Positions 1 to 9,117 are shown, numbered from the stretch's first letter. The stretch: DNA of 64,000 nucleotides from Lysinibacillus sp. OF-1 (GCF_028356935.1 NZ_CP102798.1:2356001-2420000), one strand, 5' to 3'. Notes: generated by a model not told the origin, from the sequence alone. Numbers and translations are program-made.

Positions 1-39
1 TAGTAATCAAAGAAACAAATCCTATTATCACCAATGCAT

Positions 40-58
40 ACTGTATTGTGTATACATT
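40..58. promoter_or_regulatory. GntR operator copy 1
   Basis: The 19 bases here are identical to 3917-3935 and contain the palindrome TGTATACA (49-56). They lie downstream of the cupin gene, so they probably serve a gene beyond the left edge. The link to the GntR gene at 4141-4812 is an inference. Confidence 0.55.
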
Positions 59-151
59 GATGAACAATAAAAATCGCAAAATATTGTATAGCTTCAGAGG
101 TTTTTAGATGAGACTCATCACCTCATCTAAAACATCAAAATCTACTTAATT

Positions 152-868
152 TTATAGGACCTTTGAGTAATAACGAACTTCGAATATTTTACAGCCATTT
201 GGCGATTGCCATGGTCCATGTTCCATTCCAGGAGGACGACATGCCACCATTCCAGCTGTAAATTCTTCGTTCAGACGTAAGTCGATTAACGATCCCTCAA
301 TAATGTATAATTCTTCCCAGAAATCATGGATTTGCACACCATCTGGAGATGTATCTGTTCCTGCATCGAGTTCTAGAATACGTGTTGCTACTTCAGTACC
401 TGGAATTTGTGCAATAATTCGTTGTGAAGAGCCTTCTACAGTTTTTGAAGGGACTGTCTCAAACGTCTTGAAGTCAACAAATTCATGCTCTTGTTTTTCC
501 TGATCAGCATAGTAACGAACTTCAAAAATTTTGCAACCATTAGGTGATTGCCATGGCCCATGCTCCATTCCAGGAGGACGACATGCAACCATTCCTGCTG
601 TAAATTCTTCGTTCAGACGTAAGTCGATTAACGATCCTTCGATAATATATAATTCTTCCCAGAAATCATGCATTTGCACACCGTCTGGAGATGTATCTAC
701 TCCAGTACCAAGTTCTAGAATACGTGTTGCTACTTCAGTACCTGGAATTTGTGCGATAATCCGTTGTGAGGAGCCTTTTACAGTTTTTGAAGGAGCTGTC
801 TCAAATGTTTTATAATCAACAAATTCATGTTCTGGTTTAATAACCACTTCTATTTCTGAATTTCCCAT
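152..868 (-). CDS. tandem-duplicated small cupin protein
   Basis: The protein has 238 residues made of two nearly identical cupin domains, about residues 13-122 and 127-236, with a period of 114 residues (342 bp). Each copy has the cupin pattern HDFWEELYIIEG, then RPPGMEHGPW, like ChrR-type single-domain cupins. The duplication is obvious in DNA as well, between about 158-487 and 500-829. It is the last gene of the operon that starts at 3830, and its ATG follows the DUF2848 stop with one base between, so translation is probably coupled. Cupins of this size are often metal-dependent isomerases, dioxygenases or sensors. The specific activity is unknown, and a role in the same catabolic route is inferred from position. 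Confidence 0.8.
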   Translation of the reverse strand: MGNSEIEVVIKPEHEFVDYKTFETAPSKTVKGSSQRIIAQIPGTEVATRILELGTGVDTSPDGVQMHDFWEELYIIEGSLIDLRLNEEFTAGMVACRPPGMEHGPWQSPNGCKIFEVRYYADQEKQEHEFVDFKTFETVPSKTVEGSSQRIIAQIPGTEVATRILELDAGTDTSPDGVQIHDFWEELYIIEGSLIDLRLNEEFTAGMVACRPPGMEHGPWQSPNGCKIFEVRYYSKVL

Positions 869-869
869 T

Positions 870-1544
870 TCACACTACCTCCGCATCTGCTAAAATATGA
901 ACCTTATAATGTAATTTGATTTTTCGGTCTGCTAAACGATCATATAATTCTGCTGAAAAACCGTTGCCGTAAATAAATTCTCCAGTTATAATTGGTAAAG
1001 TTCCACAAAACACCATCATATCCTCACAATAATAACCACGTTCTTCTATAATTTTAAGTAAATCTTTAGGCTGCAAAAATTCTCCGAGTGTTCCAGCCTG
1101 ATACTCTTGTTTAATTCCATCAACAATCATCCAACTTCTCATTTCAATGTCATCCCAGCGGCTTTCTATATCATCTAGTAACCAAAATTGTGTTGAAATT
1201 GGCTTGCCGCAAACTTGTTTGGATTTTTGAATGGACAGTTTTTCAAGTTCACGATCTGTGTGATCACTTCCAAGTCCTACATACCATATCCCTTTAACAT
1301 TCATAATAATTACTTCTGCTTCCCCACTACTACTTTCTTGGACAACTGAAATAGATTGACTTGTCGTAATAAGATTTGTTGAAACATCGTAAATCATCGG
1401 AACCTGAGGTGGAGCTGGTACGCCAATCTCTCTTAATTCATCAATATGTTTTTTTACAGATGCCTGATCTTTACCCGTATAGCCGGCAATAAGTAGGCGT
1501 TTAGGGGTAGCTTCAATGCTCTTTCCCGAAACGAAAATATTCAT
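870..1544 (-). CDS. DUF2848 family protein
   Basis: The 224-residue protein carries sequence typical of DUF2848: VGLGSDHTDRELE and SKQVCGKPIS in the middle, and MVFCGTLPIITGEFIYG near the C-terminus. The family resembles the C-terminal fold of fumarylacetoacetate hydrolase, which suggests C-C bond hydrolysis or decarboxylation of a keto acid, but no function is proven here. Its start overlaps the nitrilase stop by 4 bases (ATGA), and the cupin follows after one base. The tight packing argues for one pathway with the monooxygenase and amidase. Confidence 0.75.
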   Translation of the reverse strand: MNIFVSGKSIEATPKRLLIAGYTGKDQASVKKHIDELREIGVPAPPQVPMIYDVSTNLITTSQSISVVQESSSGEAEVIIMNVKGIWYVGLGSDHTDRELEKLSIQKSKQVCGKPISTQFWLLDDIESRWDDIEMRSWMIVDGIKQEYQAGTLGEFLQPKDLLKIIEERGYYCEDMMVFCGTLPIITGEFIYGNGFSAELYDRLADRKIKLHYKVHILADAEVV

Positions 1545-2335
1545 CCACTGAATTCCTCCTGTCTATCTAAAACTCGATGCTTTAAATTAGGAAAGGCTTC
1601 ACGAATAGCAGCGATTTGAGAAGGAGCAATTTCTGTTTTGACAATAGTCTCTTCATCGCCTCCGCTTGCCATTACAATTCCCCAAGGATCAACCACTTGA
1701 CTATGACCACCTAAATGGATGCCATGCGTATTACCAACACAATTACTCGAAATTAAAAAACATTGGTTTTCTAATGCCCGAGCTGTATTAAATATTTTCC
1801 AATGTTCCAATCTGGCATGTGGCCAAGCAGACGTAACAAGAAGTAATTCTGCTCCTAAATCTACTTCTGCACGATACAATTCAGGAAAACGTAAATCGTA
1901 ACAAGTGGATAATCCTACCTTCCCAAAGTCTGTATCCACTACAGTTGTTTCATTTCCTCTTGTTAATATTTTCCCCTCTTGTGAACCATAACGGAATAAG
2001 TGAATTTTTCTATAGATTCCAATGAGTGCACCCTCTGGTGAAAATAGAACGCTAGTGTTATAGAATTTTCCGTTATTTCTTTCTATGAAACTGCCTGCAA
2101 ATAGATAGGATTGGATTTCCTTTGCCTTTGAAGAAAATCGTTGTACAAAATCGCCATTTATTTCTTCTGATTCATCAACATAACGATCAAATGCAAAGTA
2201 CCCTGTCGCCCATGTTTCGGGTAGTATAATTAAATCTTGTCCCTTTAATTGATCAATCATTGCTTCTACACGATCGATACGAGCGTTTTTAGATTCATGA
2301 TCTTTAATTTCTAACTGTATTGATGCAATCTTCAT
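1541..2335 (-). CDS. carbon-nitrogen hydrolase (nitrilase superfamily)
   Basis: The 264-residue single-domain nitrilase-fold enzyme has all catalytic residues visible: E40 in LPETW, K110 in YRKIHLF and C145 in STCYDLRFPELYR. The family hydrolyses amides, N-carbamoyl compounds or omega-amides through a thioester intermediate. An AAGGATG ribosome site precedes the ATG. It lies second in the operon after the flavin monooxygenase. The substrate cannot be read from sequence; omega-amidase or carbamoyl-amidase are the nearest known types. Confidence 0.85.
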   Translation of the reverse strand: MKIASIQLEIKDHESKNARIDRVEAMIDQLKGQDLIILPETWATGYFAFDRYVDESEEINGDFVQRFSSKAKEIQSYLFAGSFIERNNGKFYNTSVLFSPEGALIGIYRKIHLFRYGSQEGKILTRGNETTVVDTDFGKVGLSTCYDLRFPELYRAEVDLGAELLLVTSAWPHARLEHWKIFNTARALENQCFLISSNCVGNTHGIHLGGHSQVVDPWGIVMASGGDEETIVKTEIAPSQIAAIREAFPNLKHRVLDRQEEFSG

Positions 2336-2363
2336 TTTTTCAACATCCTTTTATCTGGATTTC

Positions 2364-3830
2364 CTAAACCAGCTCCTCCACTTGTGTAGGAAGAGAATAA
2401 CTTTCTAAAAATGTCTCCACCATTTTTACAGGCTCTTCATATCCATAATTTCTAAATGAATAGCCTTTCGTCACGAATGGTGCACCATTATAGAACAATT
2501 CATATTGTTGATGTCTACCACCAAACTCTGAGCCTATGATATCCCATACTAACTTAAATAATTTGATTCTCTCTTCAGCCCCAACCCCTGTTGAACGTAT
2601 ATATTGATAGATATCATCTTTCGTCTCTGGATTGATCAATTCTTTGTATGAGGAAGGTAATTGCAAAACACCTCCACCACAAAGCTCTCTTAAAATTCGA
2701 ATAGTAGATGCATAGATAATATCCTGTTGACCGATTACACCATAAAGAAAACGCGGATCTGGTCGAGCAACTCCATTTTTATCAATGATACAATTATATT
2801 CTGAAGCTAATAGGTTACCTTCTACAGAGGCTGCAATAGATGCAAGTTCCCCTAACTTTTCTTGAACAGAAGGAATTTTATCTATACCGTTCATGGCTGT
2901 AACTTTTCGAGCAGCACCAATTAAAAATTTCAATTTATTACTAAATCTGATTTGTGCTTGATTATTGCCTAATACATGGGCAGGTGTTTCATGGAACTGA
3001 GCCTTCACAATATCAATATCTTTATAAACAAAGATATCTGACCATGGAATAAATACATCGTCAAAAACAACTAAGGAATCGCTCTCATCAAAACGAGAAG
3101 ATAATGGATAATCAAATGTACTTGGCGATTTGTCAGCGTAACTAGGTCTCGCATAAAATTTTAACCCTTTTGCATGAATCGGTAATACAAAGGATAAAGC
3201 ATAGTCTTCATCACCAGGACGTAGTGGCGTAAGACAACTAACAAATAAGTAATCCGATACTGCAGATGCTGTACCAAGCATTTGGGAACCTCTTACCACA
3301 ATGCCGTCCTCTTTCTCTTCATAGACGCCTACTGGGAGGTATTTATCTTCCAGCTCATGTGCTGCTTTACTTCGATCAATTTGTGGTGGAATGATTACAT
3401 ATGTTACATATAAATCATTATCTCGAACATGTTTATAGAAATTTAAAACATTTTCTGCAAAACCTTTTCTCCCTCGTTCAAATACTTCCGGTGAACTGGC
3501 GAATGAGGCTAAAAAACTAGCGACATGATCGGGACTTCTGCCAACAAAACCACAAGTTGCTTCAGACCATTTAGAAATGGCCAATCTGCGTTCTTTCAGT
3601 TCTTCACGACTCCTGGGAATCATATAAATTTTGTTTGCTAACGTTCCATCATCCGTTTTATAAATCATATTGTGTGATTCATCTAACGCTAAATCATATA
3701 AACCAGCAATCGTATTTGTAATTCCTTTAAAAGCAGGGTGTGTAGCTACATCTTTGACTCTTTCTCCATTTATGTAGATCACACGATCGTCTTTCAATGC
3801 TTGTAAATATTCTTGACTTGTTCTCACCAT
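2364..3830 (-). CDS. HpaB/PvcC-type FADH2-dependent monooxygenase
   Basis: The 488 residues match the full length of the 4-hydroxyphenylacetate 3-monooxygenase oxygenase family. Characteristic stretches include RSPDHVASFLASF near residue 100, a central DDVFIPW segment and a C-terminal LVWDIIGSEFGGRHQQYELFY. The family uses FADH2 from a separate reductase to hydroxylate aromatic or heteroaromatic rings; no hpaC-like reductase is in this window. It is the first gene of a four-gene operon, with a GGGGG ribosome site 10 bases before the ATG. Operator and cre-like sequences lie upstream. The name hpaB is not given because the partners of 4-hydroxyphenylacetate catabolism are absent. Confidence 0.8.
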   Translation of the reverse strand: MVRTSQEYLQALKDDRVIYINGERVKDVATHPAFKGITNTIAGLYDLALDESHNMIYKTDDGTLANKIYMIPRSREELKERRLAISKWSEATCGFVGRSPDHVASFLASFASSPEVFERGRKGFAENVLNFYKHVRDNDLYVTYVIIPPQIDRSKAAHELEDKYLPVGVYEEKEDGIVVRGSQMLGTASAVSDYLFVSCLTPLRPGDEDYALSFVLPIHAKGLKFYARPSYADKSPSTFDYPLSSRFDESDSLVVFDDVFIPWSDIFVYKDIDIVKAQFHETPAHVLGNNQAQIRFSNKLKFLIGAARKVTAMNGIDKIPSVQEKLGELASIAASVEGNLLASEYNCIIDKNGVARPDPRFLYGVIGQQDIIYASTIRILRELCGGGVLQLPSSYKELINPETKDDIYQYIRSTGVGAEERIKLFKLVWDIIGSEFGGRHQQYELFYNGAPFVTKGYSFRNYGYEEPVKMVETFLESYSLPTQVEELV

Positions 3831-3916
3831 ATTTAATTCCCCCTAATGTGTTGTTTAAATAGATGCTATAAGTAACAATCTTTCAGAAAATCATTAACCA
3901 CGGAAGTTTAATGTAC

Positions 3917-3935
3917 ACTGTATTGTGTATACATT
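3917..3935. promoter_or_regulatory. GntR operator copy 2
   Basis: This copy is identical over 19 bases to 40-58, with TGTATACA at 3926-3933. It lies about 95 bases upstream of the monooxygenase start, in the expected promoter region of the catabolic operon. GntR/FCD regulators commonly bind GTATAC-type palindromes, so control by the product of 4141-4812 is likely. Confidence 0.65.
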
Positions 3936-3984
3936 AATTTCTGTAATAATTCTAAAAATTACAATAATTTAATACAAACTAATA

Positions 3985-3998
3985 CGCAAGCGCTTACA
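3985..3998. promoter_or_regulatory. cre-like catabolite control site
   Basis: The core GCAAGCGCTTACA matches the CcpA box (TGWNANCGNTNWCA) except at positions 1 and 3. It is about 155 bases upstream of the monooxygenase gene, which fits catabolite repression of a degradative operon. Prediction only. Confidence 0.4.
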
Positions 3999-4140
3999 AT
4001 GAAGCAAAATAGTATTGGGTCTACTTATTGCTCAATTAGGAATTTGTAAACATCCTAGCGATTAATTTAGCTTGTTTGAAGTAAAACCCTACCGGATAAT
4101 AGTAACCTCCTTAACACCTCCCTTCAAACATTAATGGCTA

Positions 4141-4812
4141 TTAGCTATTATCAATAACCATTAATGTTTCCTTTGTCTTTTCTAAATGATTTAAAATCAT
4201 CTTTGATGCTAAATCAGGATTTTTTTCCTCTATAGCTTGTATGATTTGTTGGTGTTCTATTAAAACACTTTTCATTCTACCAGGCTGCCTAACTGCTCTT
4301 AAACCCATAAGCTGTGTAAGGTTGTGAAGATTAGTCAAAATTTGTTCCATTATCGTGAATTTAGCCAACTTTGTAAGAGAAAGATGGAATTCATGATCTA
4401 ACCCAATAAATCGAATAGCATCATCATTTTGCAAAGCTTCTTCTTGTTGCCTTAAAATTAGCTTCAGTGACTTTAATTGTTCAGGAGATGTAATTATTTT
4501 TATTAGCTTCTTTACTGCCTCAACTTCAATAGCACTTCTTAATAAAAAGATTTCTTTCTGTTCATCTTCAGTAAGTTTTTTTACAGTCATTCCTTTTCTG
4601 GGAATAGAAACAAGTAAACCTTCCTTTATCAAATCTTGAAGAGCTGCTCTTACTGGCGTTCTTGAAGTATTTAACTTTTCTGCCAATTGAACTTCTGTAA
4701 AGATTTCATCGATAGTTATACCACCGTATAGAATCGCTTTTTTAATTTCTTTGTACACTTTATCTTGCGTTGTTTTTTCTTTCTCAATTGGCTTTAATTG
4801 TGCCCCTTCCAT
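4141..4812 (-). CDS. GntR family regulator, FCD type
   Basis: The 223-residue regulator has an N-terminal winged helix (about residues 15-80, with EVQLAEKLNTSRTPVRAALQDL) and an all-helical FCD ligand domain (about 88-215). The FCD domain has DHEFH and NHL segments that supply metal-binding Asp/His residues in the family. The AAGGATGG ribosome site is well placed. It lies upstream of and collinear with the monooxygenase operon, and a TGTATACA palindrome sits in its own promoter, implying autoregulation. FCD regulators usually sense carboxylic acids; the ligand here is unknown. Confidence 0.88.
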   Translation of the reverse strand: MEGAQLKPIEKEKTTQDKVYKEIKKAILYGGITIDEIFTEVQLAEKLNTSRTPVRAALQDLIKEGLLVSIPRKGMTVKKLTEDEQKEIFLLRSAIEVEAVKKLIKIITSPEQLKSLKLILRQQEEALQNDDAIRFIGLDHEFHLSLTKLAKFTIMEQILTNLHNLTQLMGLRAVRQPGRMKSVLIEHQQIIQAIEEKNPDLASKMILNHLEKTKETLMVIDNS

Positions 4813-4894
4813 AATAATCCATCCTTTTTACTAAGTCTTTACCATACGAAATTAAAAATTTGAATTTATATAATGGTTTAAACTTTTTATGTTT

Positions 4895-4906
4895 TATGTA
4901 TACATA
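4895..4906. promoter_or_regulatory. GntR operator copy 3 (autoregulatory)
   Basis: The perfect palindrome ATGTATACAT lies at 4896-4905, about 85 bases upstream of the GntR start codon. It shares the TGTATACA core with the copies at 49-56 and 3926-3933. Confidence 0.55.
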
Positions 4907-5129
4907 ATACATAATACGTTTATTATAAGTCAACACTTTTTTGTTTTTTCTGAAATTTCAGATTAGTAGATTACTTAATTTAATTCAATTCAAGTAAAGG
5001 AAAAAGTCTAACCTCTAGCTTATTATACAAAAATGTCAAAAAAATCATTGCAAATTAAAGAACAAATAGCAGAGACTTCACCCTAATTCTTAATTAGCTA
5101 AATAGGTCTCCACTTGCCTTCCCCGTCAG

Positions 5130-5171
5130 CACCAGAAAAAAGCTGTCTGAAATGGCAGCTTTTTTCTGGTG
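5130..5171. terminator. strong hairpin downstream of the MMPL exporter
   Basis: A 16-bp perfect stem (CACCAGAAAAAAGCTG against its complement) encloses a 10-base loop. The T-run is inside the stem, so it could act on either strand. It lies just past the exporter stop codon on the minus strand. Confidence 0.7.
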
Positions 5172-5195
5172 TAACTATGTTTTTTTATAAGTTAT

Positions 5196-8100
5196 CTATT
5201 GCTTCCTTTCCTTTCTTCCAATATTGCGAATTCGCCCCACCCCGCTTAACAAAGCAGGAATTAGAATTGGCAACATGACAAAAGTAAGTAGAACAAGCCC
5301 TAGAATCACCGTTATGGCTATTTCAATAAGCGTTATGACACCTGAAGGCATTAATGCCGCAAATGTACCTCCAAGAATGATCGCTGCTGATATCACCACA
5401 CCTCCAATATGACGTGTGGCATCGATAATAGTTTTTGTCGAATTCCCCTCCAGCTCTCTATAACGCATCATCAAGAAGATACTGTAGTCTACTCCTAATG
5501 CAACAATCATGATGAAACTAAAGAATGGTACATTCCACGCTAGTTCACTCATATTGAGAAATTTAGCGCTTATAATGCTACTCATACCTATGGCAGTATA
5601 GTACGTTATGATTAAAGAGGCTAAAATAAAAATTGGTTTTAGGAAAGAACGAGTAATAATGATCAGAATGATACCAATGCCTATTAGCATGATGGCTGCT
5701 GTTCGAGTGAAATCCCCACTCGCAATTTCTTCAAGATCCACATTTTGCGATGTTCTTCCACCGATTGCTACCTTCGCATCACGAAACTCACTACTTTTAA
5801 TGATCGCTTGTAGCTCTTGCTCAATTTGGTCAACAATTATCATGGCTTCCTTTGAATAAGGATTCACATCTAAAATGATGCCCATCTGAGTTATTTTCCG
5901 ATTATCGGACATATACATGTTCAATGATTTTTGGAACTCATCACTCACTAAAACATCCTTTGGCATATATAACTTTTCAGAAGCCTCTGATTCACTAAGA
6001 CCTGTTAAATAGTCTTGCACATCTGTTAAACCTGTGCTGACGTCTTGTAAACCTTTTGTGCTTGCTGATAATCCTGATTGTAAGGTTGCCATTTTATCAG
6101 CTAAATCCGTTAGTGCTGTTTGCAGTTGCTTTTGTCCCTCGTTAATCGTCATTAATCCTGATTCAAGGGAGGGTACTTGACTTGCGATTTGGTTAGACCC
6201 CTTTGCTGCAGATTGCAAACCATGTGTTAAGCTAGAAGATGCTTCATATAGTTGATTCACACCTGCTTGTAATTGGGAGAAGCTACTGTTCACTTTGGCA
6301 AGAGAAGCATTTACTTCCCTAAATGATGTCATGGCCCCTTCGAATTGAGCTGTCACTGTGTGTAATTTCTCTGATAATTGCTCTAATTGCTGCTTTTCAG
6401 TTGATGCAATGCTAAGCGTTGTTTGTACATTCATATCATTAGCTAACTCTGGTTTTGACTGTACGAGTGCATGCATTGCACTTTCAATTTGTCTATATCC
6501 TTTTTCTGCACTTTCAATCCCTTGCCCAATGCTGGTAAAATTCGTACTAAATGAGGACAAACCTTTTTCAAGTTCCGTATAACCATTTAATAATTGTGAC
6601 ATCGAAATGGATAAAGTGTTCGTATTTTCTTTTACAGAAGCTAAACCATTTTCTAGTTCTTGGACGCCATTTGCTCCTGCACTTACGCCGTTTGTTAATT
6701 GATCAATAGCAGTCCCTAAACTCGAAACACCTTTTTTCATTTCATCTGTTCCTTGAATTAATGCCTGAACATTTTGAGCAGCATTTGTATCTATTTGTTG
6801 GAATTGTTGCTCAGCTGAAGACAAACCATTACTAATCTTACCTACACCTTCATTTGCATCACCTAAGCCACTCTTTATTTGTTTAGATTGCTCCGTGATG
6901 TATAGGTCATCCATTTTTTCTCCAACTGGTCGTGTAGCTGTTAATACTTTAGATACACCGTCAATCTGCGAAATCTTTTCAGCTATTTCATCTAATGCTT
7001 GTAATGATTTTGCATTATCCAGTGCTTCATTTGACTGTAAGGCAAGTGTAGTAGGTGATGAAAAACCTGCTGGGAAATGCGCTTCAATCACATTAATCCC
7101 TTGCTTTGAAGCATAACGATCATCGATTTCCAACAAGTCATTATAGCTTAGAGAATGACTAGAATTCATGATAAAAGGAACACACAAAATCGCTGTAAAG
7201 ACTAATGCAACGAAAGGTCTTAAAACAGATAGCCTCGCTAAAAATCCCCAGATTTTACTGTCATTATGACCAGTAAAAGTTTTCGCTGGCCAAAACATCT
7301 TTTTCCCCAGTAAAGCCATAAAAAAAGGATTTAAGGTCAATAAAACCAATAAGAGTACAGCTACGCCAATTGCTACAGCTGAACTTGCTCGGTATAACCC
7401 GAATTCCGCCAAATAAAGAGCCATAAATCCAATAAACACCGCAAGCGCACTATACAGAACCGTTTTTCCAGCTGTTTTATATGTGCTGCGCACTGCTTTC
7501 CAACGATCTTCCTGCTTCACCAGTTCTTCCTTAAATCGAGTGAAGAGTAAGATATTATAATCTGTGCCGATACCGAATAAAATAACAACTAAAAATACTT
7601 GAGTAAAATTCGAAAATGGGTAATTAAACTGATCTACTAAGTGTGCAATGATTCCTAGTGACACTACGTAAGCTACTCCAACCGATAAAAGAGAGACGAA
7701 TGGCACTATTGGTGATCGGAAAACAAGAATGAGCACAGTGATAATAAAGATAATCGCTATTATTTCTGTTTTCTTAATCCCCTCTTGTGTGGATTGAACG
7801 AAATCTTCCATTACCAGACTGTTTCCTGTTAGATAGGTATCTACATTTTTACTATCTATAATTTTAGTAAGCTCCTTCGTTATCTCAGAAATTTCTCTAT
7901 TATTCTGCTCAACAGAAAGCTGAGCTAGAATGGTAGTTCCATCTTCAGAAATGAGCTGTTTTTTCGTTTGCTCATTATCTAAATGAGTCATAATCTCCTT
8001 CATACCGAGCTGAGTTTGTTCTTTTTTTAATTCTTTAATGATTTTTCCTACTTCTTCTTTTTGTTCCTTTGTTAATGCTTGATCATTCCCACTATTGAAG

Positions 8101-8315
8101 ACAGCAATAATTTGATACCTTTCCCCACTGTCATTATCCATTTGATTAAGCAGATCTTCTGCAATATTGCTTTGAGCACTTTCGGGAATAGTAATTTGCC
8201 CTTTTTCTCTAACCAATTGATCTAAATTAGGCATCGTCACGACTATAAGGACTGTCATGACTATCCATAAAACGAACGATGCTACTCGCCAATTCATGAT
8301 TTTTTTCATCATCAT
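5196..8315 (-). CDS. MMPL/RND-type membrane exporter (YdfJ-like)
   Basis: About 1040 residues with the two-fold layout of MMPL transporters: a signal-anchor helix near residue 15, a first six-helix block (about 185-350), a long extracytoplasmic region (about 400-820) rich in Gln/Ser/Leu repeats predicted to be coiled coil, and a second membrane block (about 870-1030). GTDYN in the first block and GVDYS in the second are the usual proton-relay motifs. An in-frame GTG at 8330 lacks a ribosome site; the ATG at 8315 (or the next two ATGs) follows GTGAGAG and is preferred. It is divergent from a TetR regulator. It probably exports a lipid, drug or envelope compound; the substrate is not known. Confidence 0.85.
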   Translation of the reverse strand: MMMKKIMNWRVASFVLWIVMTVLIVVTMPNLDQLVREKGQITIPESAQSNIAEDLLNQMDNDSGERYQIIAVFNSGNDQALTKEQKEEVGKIIKELKKEQTQLGMKEIMTHLDNEQTKKQLISEDGTTILAQLSVEQNNREISEITKELTKIIDSKNVDTYLTGNSLVMEDFVQSTQEGIKKTEIIAIIFIITVLILVFRSPIVPFVSLLSVGVAYVVSLGIIAHLVDQFNYPFSNFTQVFLVVILFGIGTDYNILLFTRFKEELVKQEDRWKAVRSTYKTAGKTVLYSALAVFIGFMALYLAEFGLYRASSAVAIGVAVLLLVLLTLNPFFMALLGKKMFWPAKTFTGHNDSKIWGFLARLSVLRPFVALVFTAILCVPFIMNSSHSLSYNDLLEIDDRYASKQGINVIEAHFPAGFSSPTTLALQSNEALDNAKSLQALDEIAEKISQIDGVSKVLTATRPVGEKMDDLYITEQSKQIKSGLGDANEGVGKISNGLSSAEQQFQQIDTNAAQNVQALIQGTDEMKKGVSSLGTAIDQLTNGVSAGANGVQELENGLASVKENTNTLSISMSQLLNGYTELEKGLSSFSTNFTSIGQGIESAEKGYRQIESAMHALVQSKPELANDMNVQTTLSIASTEKQQLEQLSEKLHTVTAQFEGAMTSFREVNASLAKVNSSFSQLQAGVNQLYEASSSLTHGLQSAAKGSNQIASQVPSLESGLMTINEGQKQLQTALTDLADKMATLQSGLSASTKGLQDVSTGLTDVQDYLTGLSESEASEKLYMPKDVLVSDEFQKSLNMYMSDNRKITQMGIILDVNPYSKEAMIIVDQIEQELQAIIKSSEFRDAKVAIGGRTSQNVDLEEIASGDFTRTAAIMLIGIGIILIIITRSFLKPIFILASLIITYYTAIGMSSIISAKFLNMSELAWNVPFFSFIMIVALGVDYSIFLMMRYRELEGNSTKTIIDATRHIGGVVISAAIILGGTFAALMPSGVITLIEIAITVILGLVLLTFVMLPILIPALLSGVGRIRNIGRKERKQ

Positions 8316-8350
8316 TTCTCTCACTTTCACTTTACTAAATTAATAATTAT

Positions 8351-8371
8351 CTAGAGAATGCTAGCCTCTAG
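8351..8371. promoter_or_regulatory. inverted repeat before the exporter gene
   Basis: CTAGAG at 8351 and CTCTAG at 8366 form an inverted repeat about 40 bases upstream of the exporter start. A second nearby pair, CAAGTGTATACTT and CAAGTATACTT (8393 and 8418), is directly repeated. Either may be an operator. Confidence 0.35.
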
Positions 8372-8446
8372 ATAAACGATTATAAAATCATACAAGTGTA
8401 TACTTTTATTCGTAAATCAAGTATACTTAGCCTCAGAAAACGGGAC

Positions 8447-8504
8447 AATGTTCAATTTTCGTCTATATGTACAACTTTGAACATTGACATATCAATGTGT
8501 TCAA
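8447..8504. promoter_or_regulatory. probable TetR operators
   Basis: Three copies of one half-site occur: AATGTTCAA (8447-8455), TTGAACATT (8477-8485) and TGTTCAA (8498-8504), in alternating orientation. The last pair forms a TTGAACA-N14-TGTTCAA palindrome just upstream of the TetR gene ribosome site. This is the typical arrangement for an autoregulated TetR gene divergent from an exporter. Confidence 0.55.
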
Positions 8505-8535
8505 CTTTAGAAAAATATTTTAGGAGTGCAAAAAA

Positions 8536-9117
8536 ATGAGTGGGAAAGCAGAATACAAAAGCGCAATTCGCTCAAGAAAAATGATTAGGCACGCATTTGT
8601 AGAATTAGTGCTGGAGAAGGATTTAGAAAAGATCACCGTAAAAAATATTGTTGAACGAGCTGAAGTAAGTAGAGGAACATTCTATGCTCATTACTCGGAT
8701 ATTTTGGCGGTTATTGAGGAAATTGAAAATGAACTAATGGGCAAAATGGTAGAGTTTCTGAATGATTTTAAAGCGGTCGAAATCATTCAAAATCCGATGC
8801 CTTTCTTTTTAAAAATGGTGGACTTTTTACAACAAGATATTGAATTTTACCGAAAGTTAATCTTTGTACAGGGGGCCTCTTGCTTTGTCGTGAAATTAAA
8901 AGACATTCTGATCGAGAAAATCATTAGTTTTCAAGAAACTATTCATCCCAGTCAAGAACGTCAAGAATTTGTATTACGTGTCCATTTCTTAGTAGGTGGG
9001 CTAATGTCGATGTATCAAGATTGGTTAGCAGGAAAATTCGATTGTTCATTAGAAGAACTCACAAAGTCCATCAGTCGAATGATGATACAAGGGCTACAAT
9101 CTTATACGTTCAAATAA
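8536..9117 (+). CDS. TetR/AcrR family regulator
   Basis: The 193-residue protein has an N-terminal TetR helix-turn-helix (about residues 12-60, ITVKNIVERAEVSRGTFYAHYSD) followed by a helical ligand domain resembling the TetR_C_7/YfiR-type group. The AGGAGTG ribosome site fixes the ATG. Divergent placement next to the MMPL exporter and inverted half-sites in the shared 205-bp promoter region indicate that it represses the exporter and itself. The ligand is unknown. Confidence 0.88.
   Translation: MSGKAEYKSAIRSRKMIRHAFVELVLEKDLEKITVKNIVERAEVSRGTFYAHYSDILAVIEEIENELMGKMVEFLNDFKAVEIIQNPMPFFLKMVDFLQQDIEFYRKLIFVQGASCFVVKLKDILIEKIISFQETIHPSQERQEFVLRVHFLVGGLMSMYQDWLAGKFDCSLEELTKSISRMMIQGLQSYTFK

Noticed and set aside
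303-815. Two plus-strand open frames opposite the cupin gene
   Set aside because: They mirror the duplicated cupin on the other strand and have no ribosome sites.
5196-8315. Exporter as part of a type VII secretion or YhgE/Pip locus
   Set aside because: The two MMPL blocks and the absence of other secretion genes argue for a stand-alone MMPL exporter.
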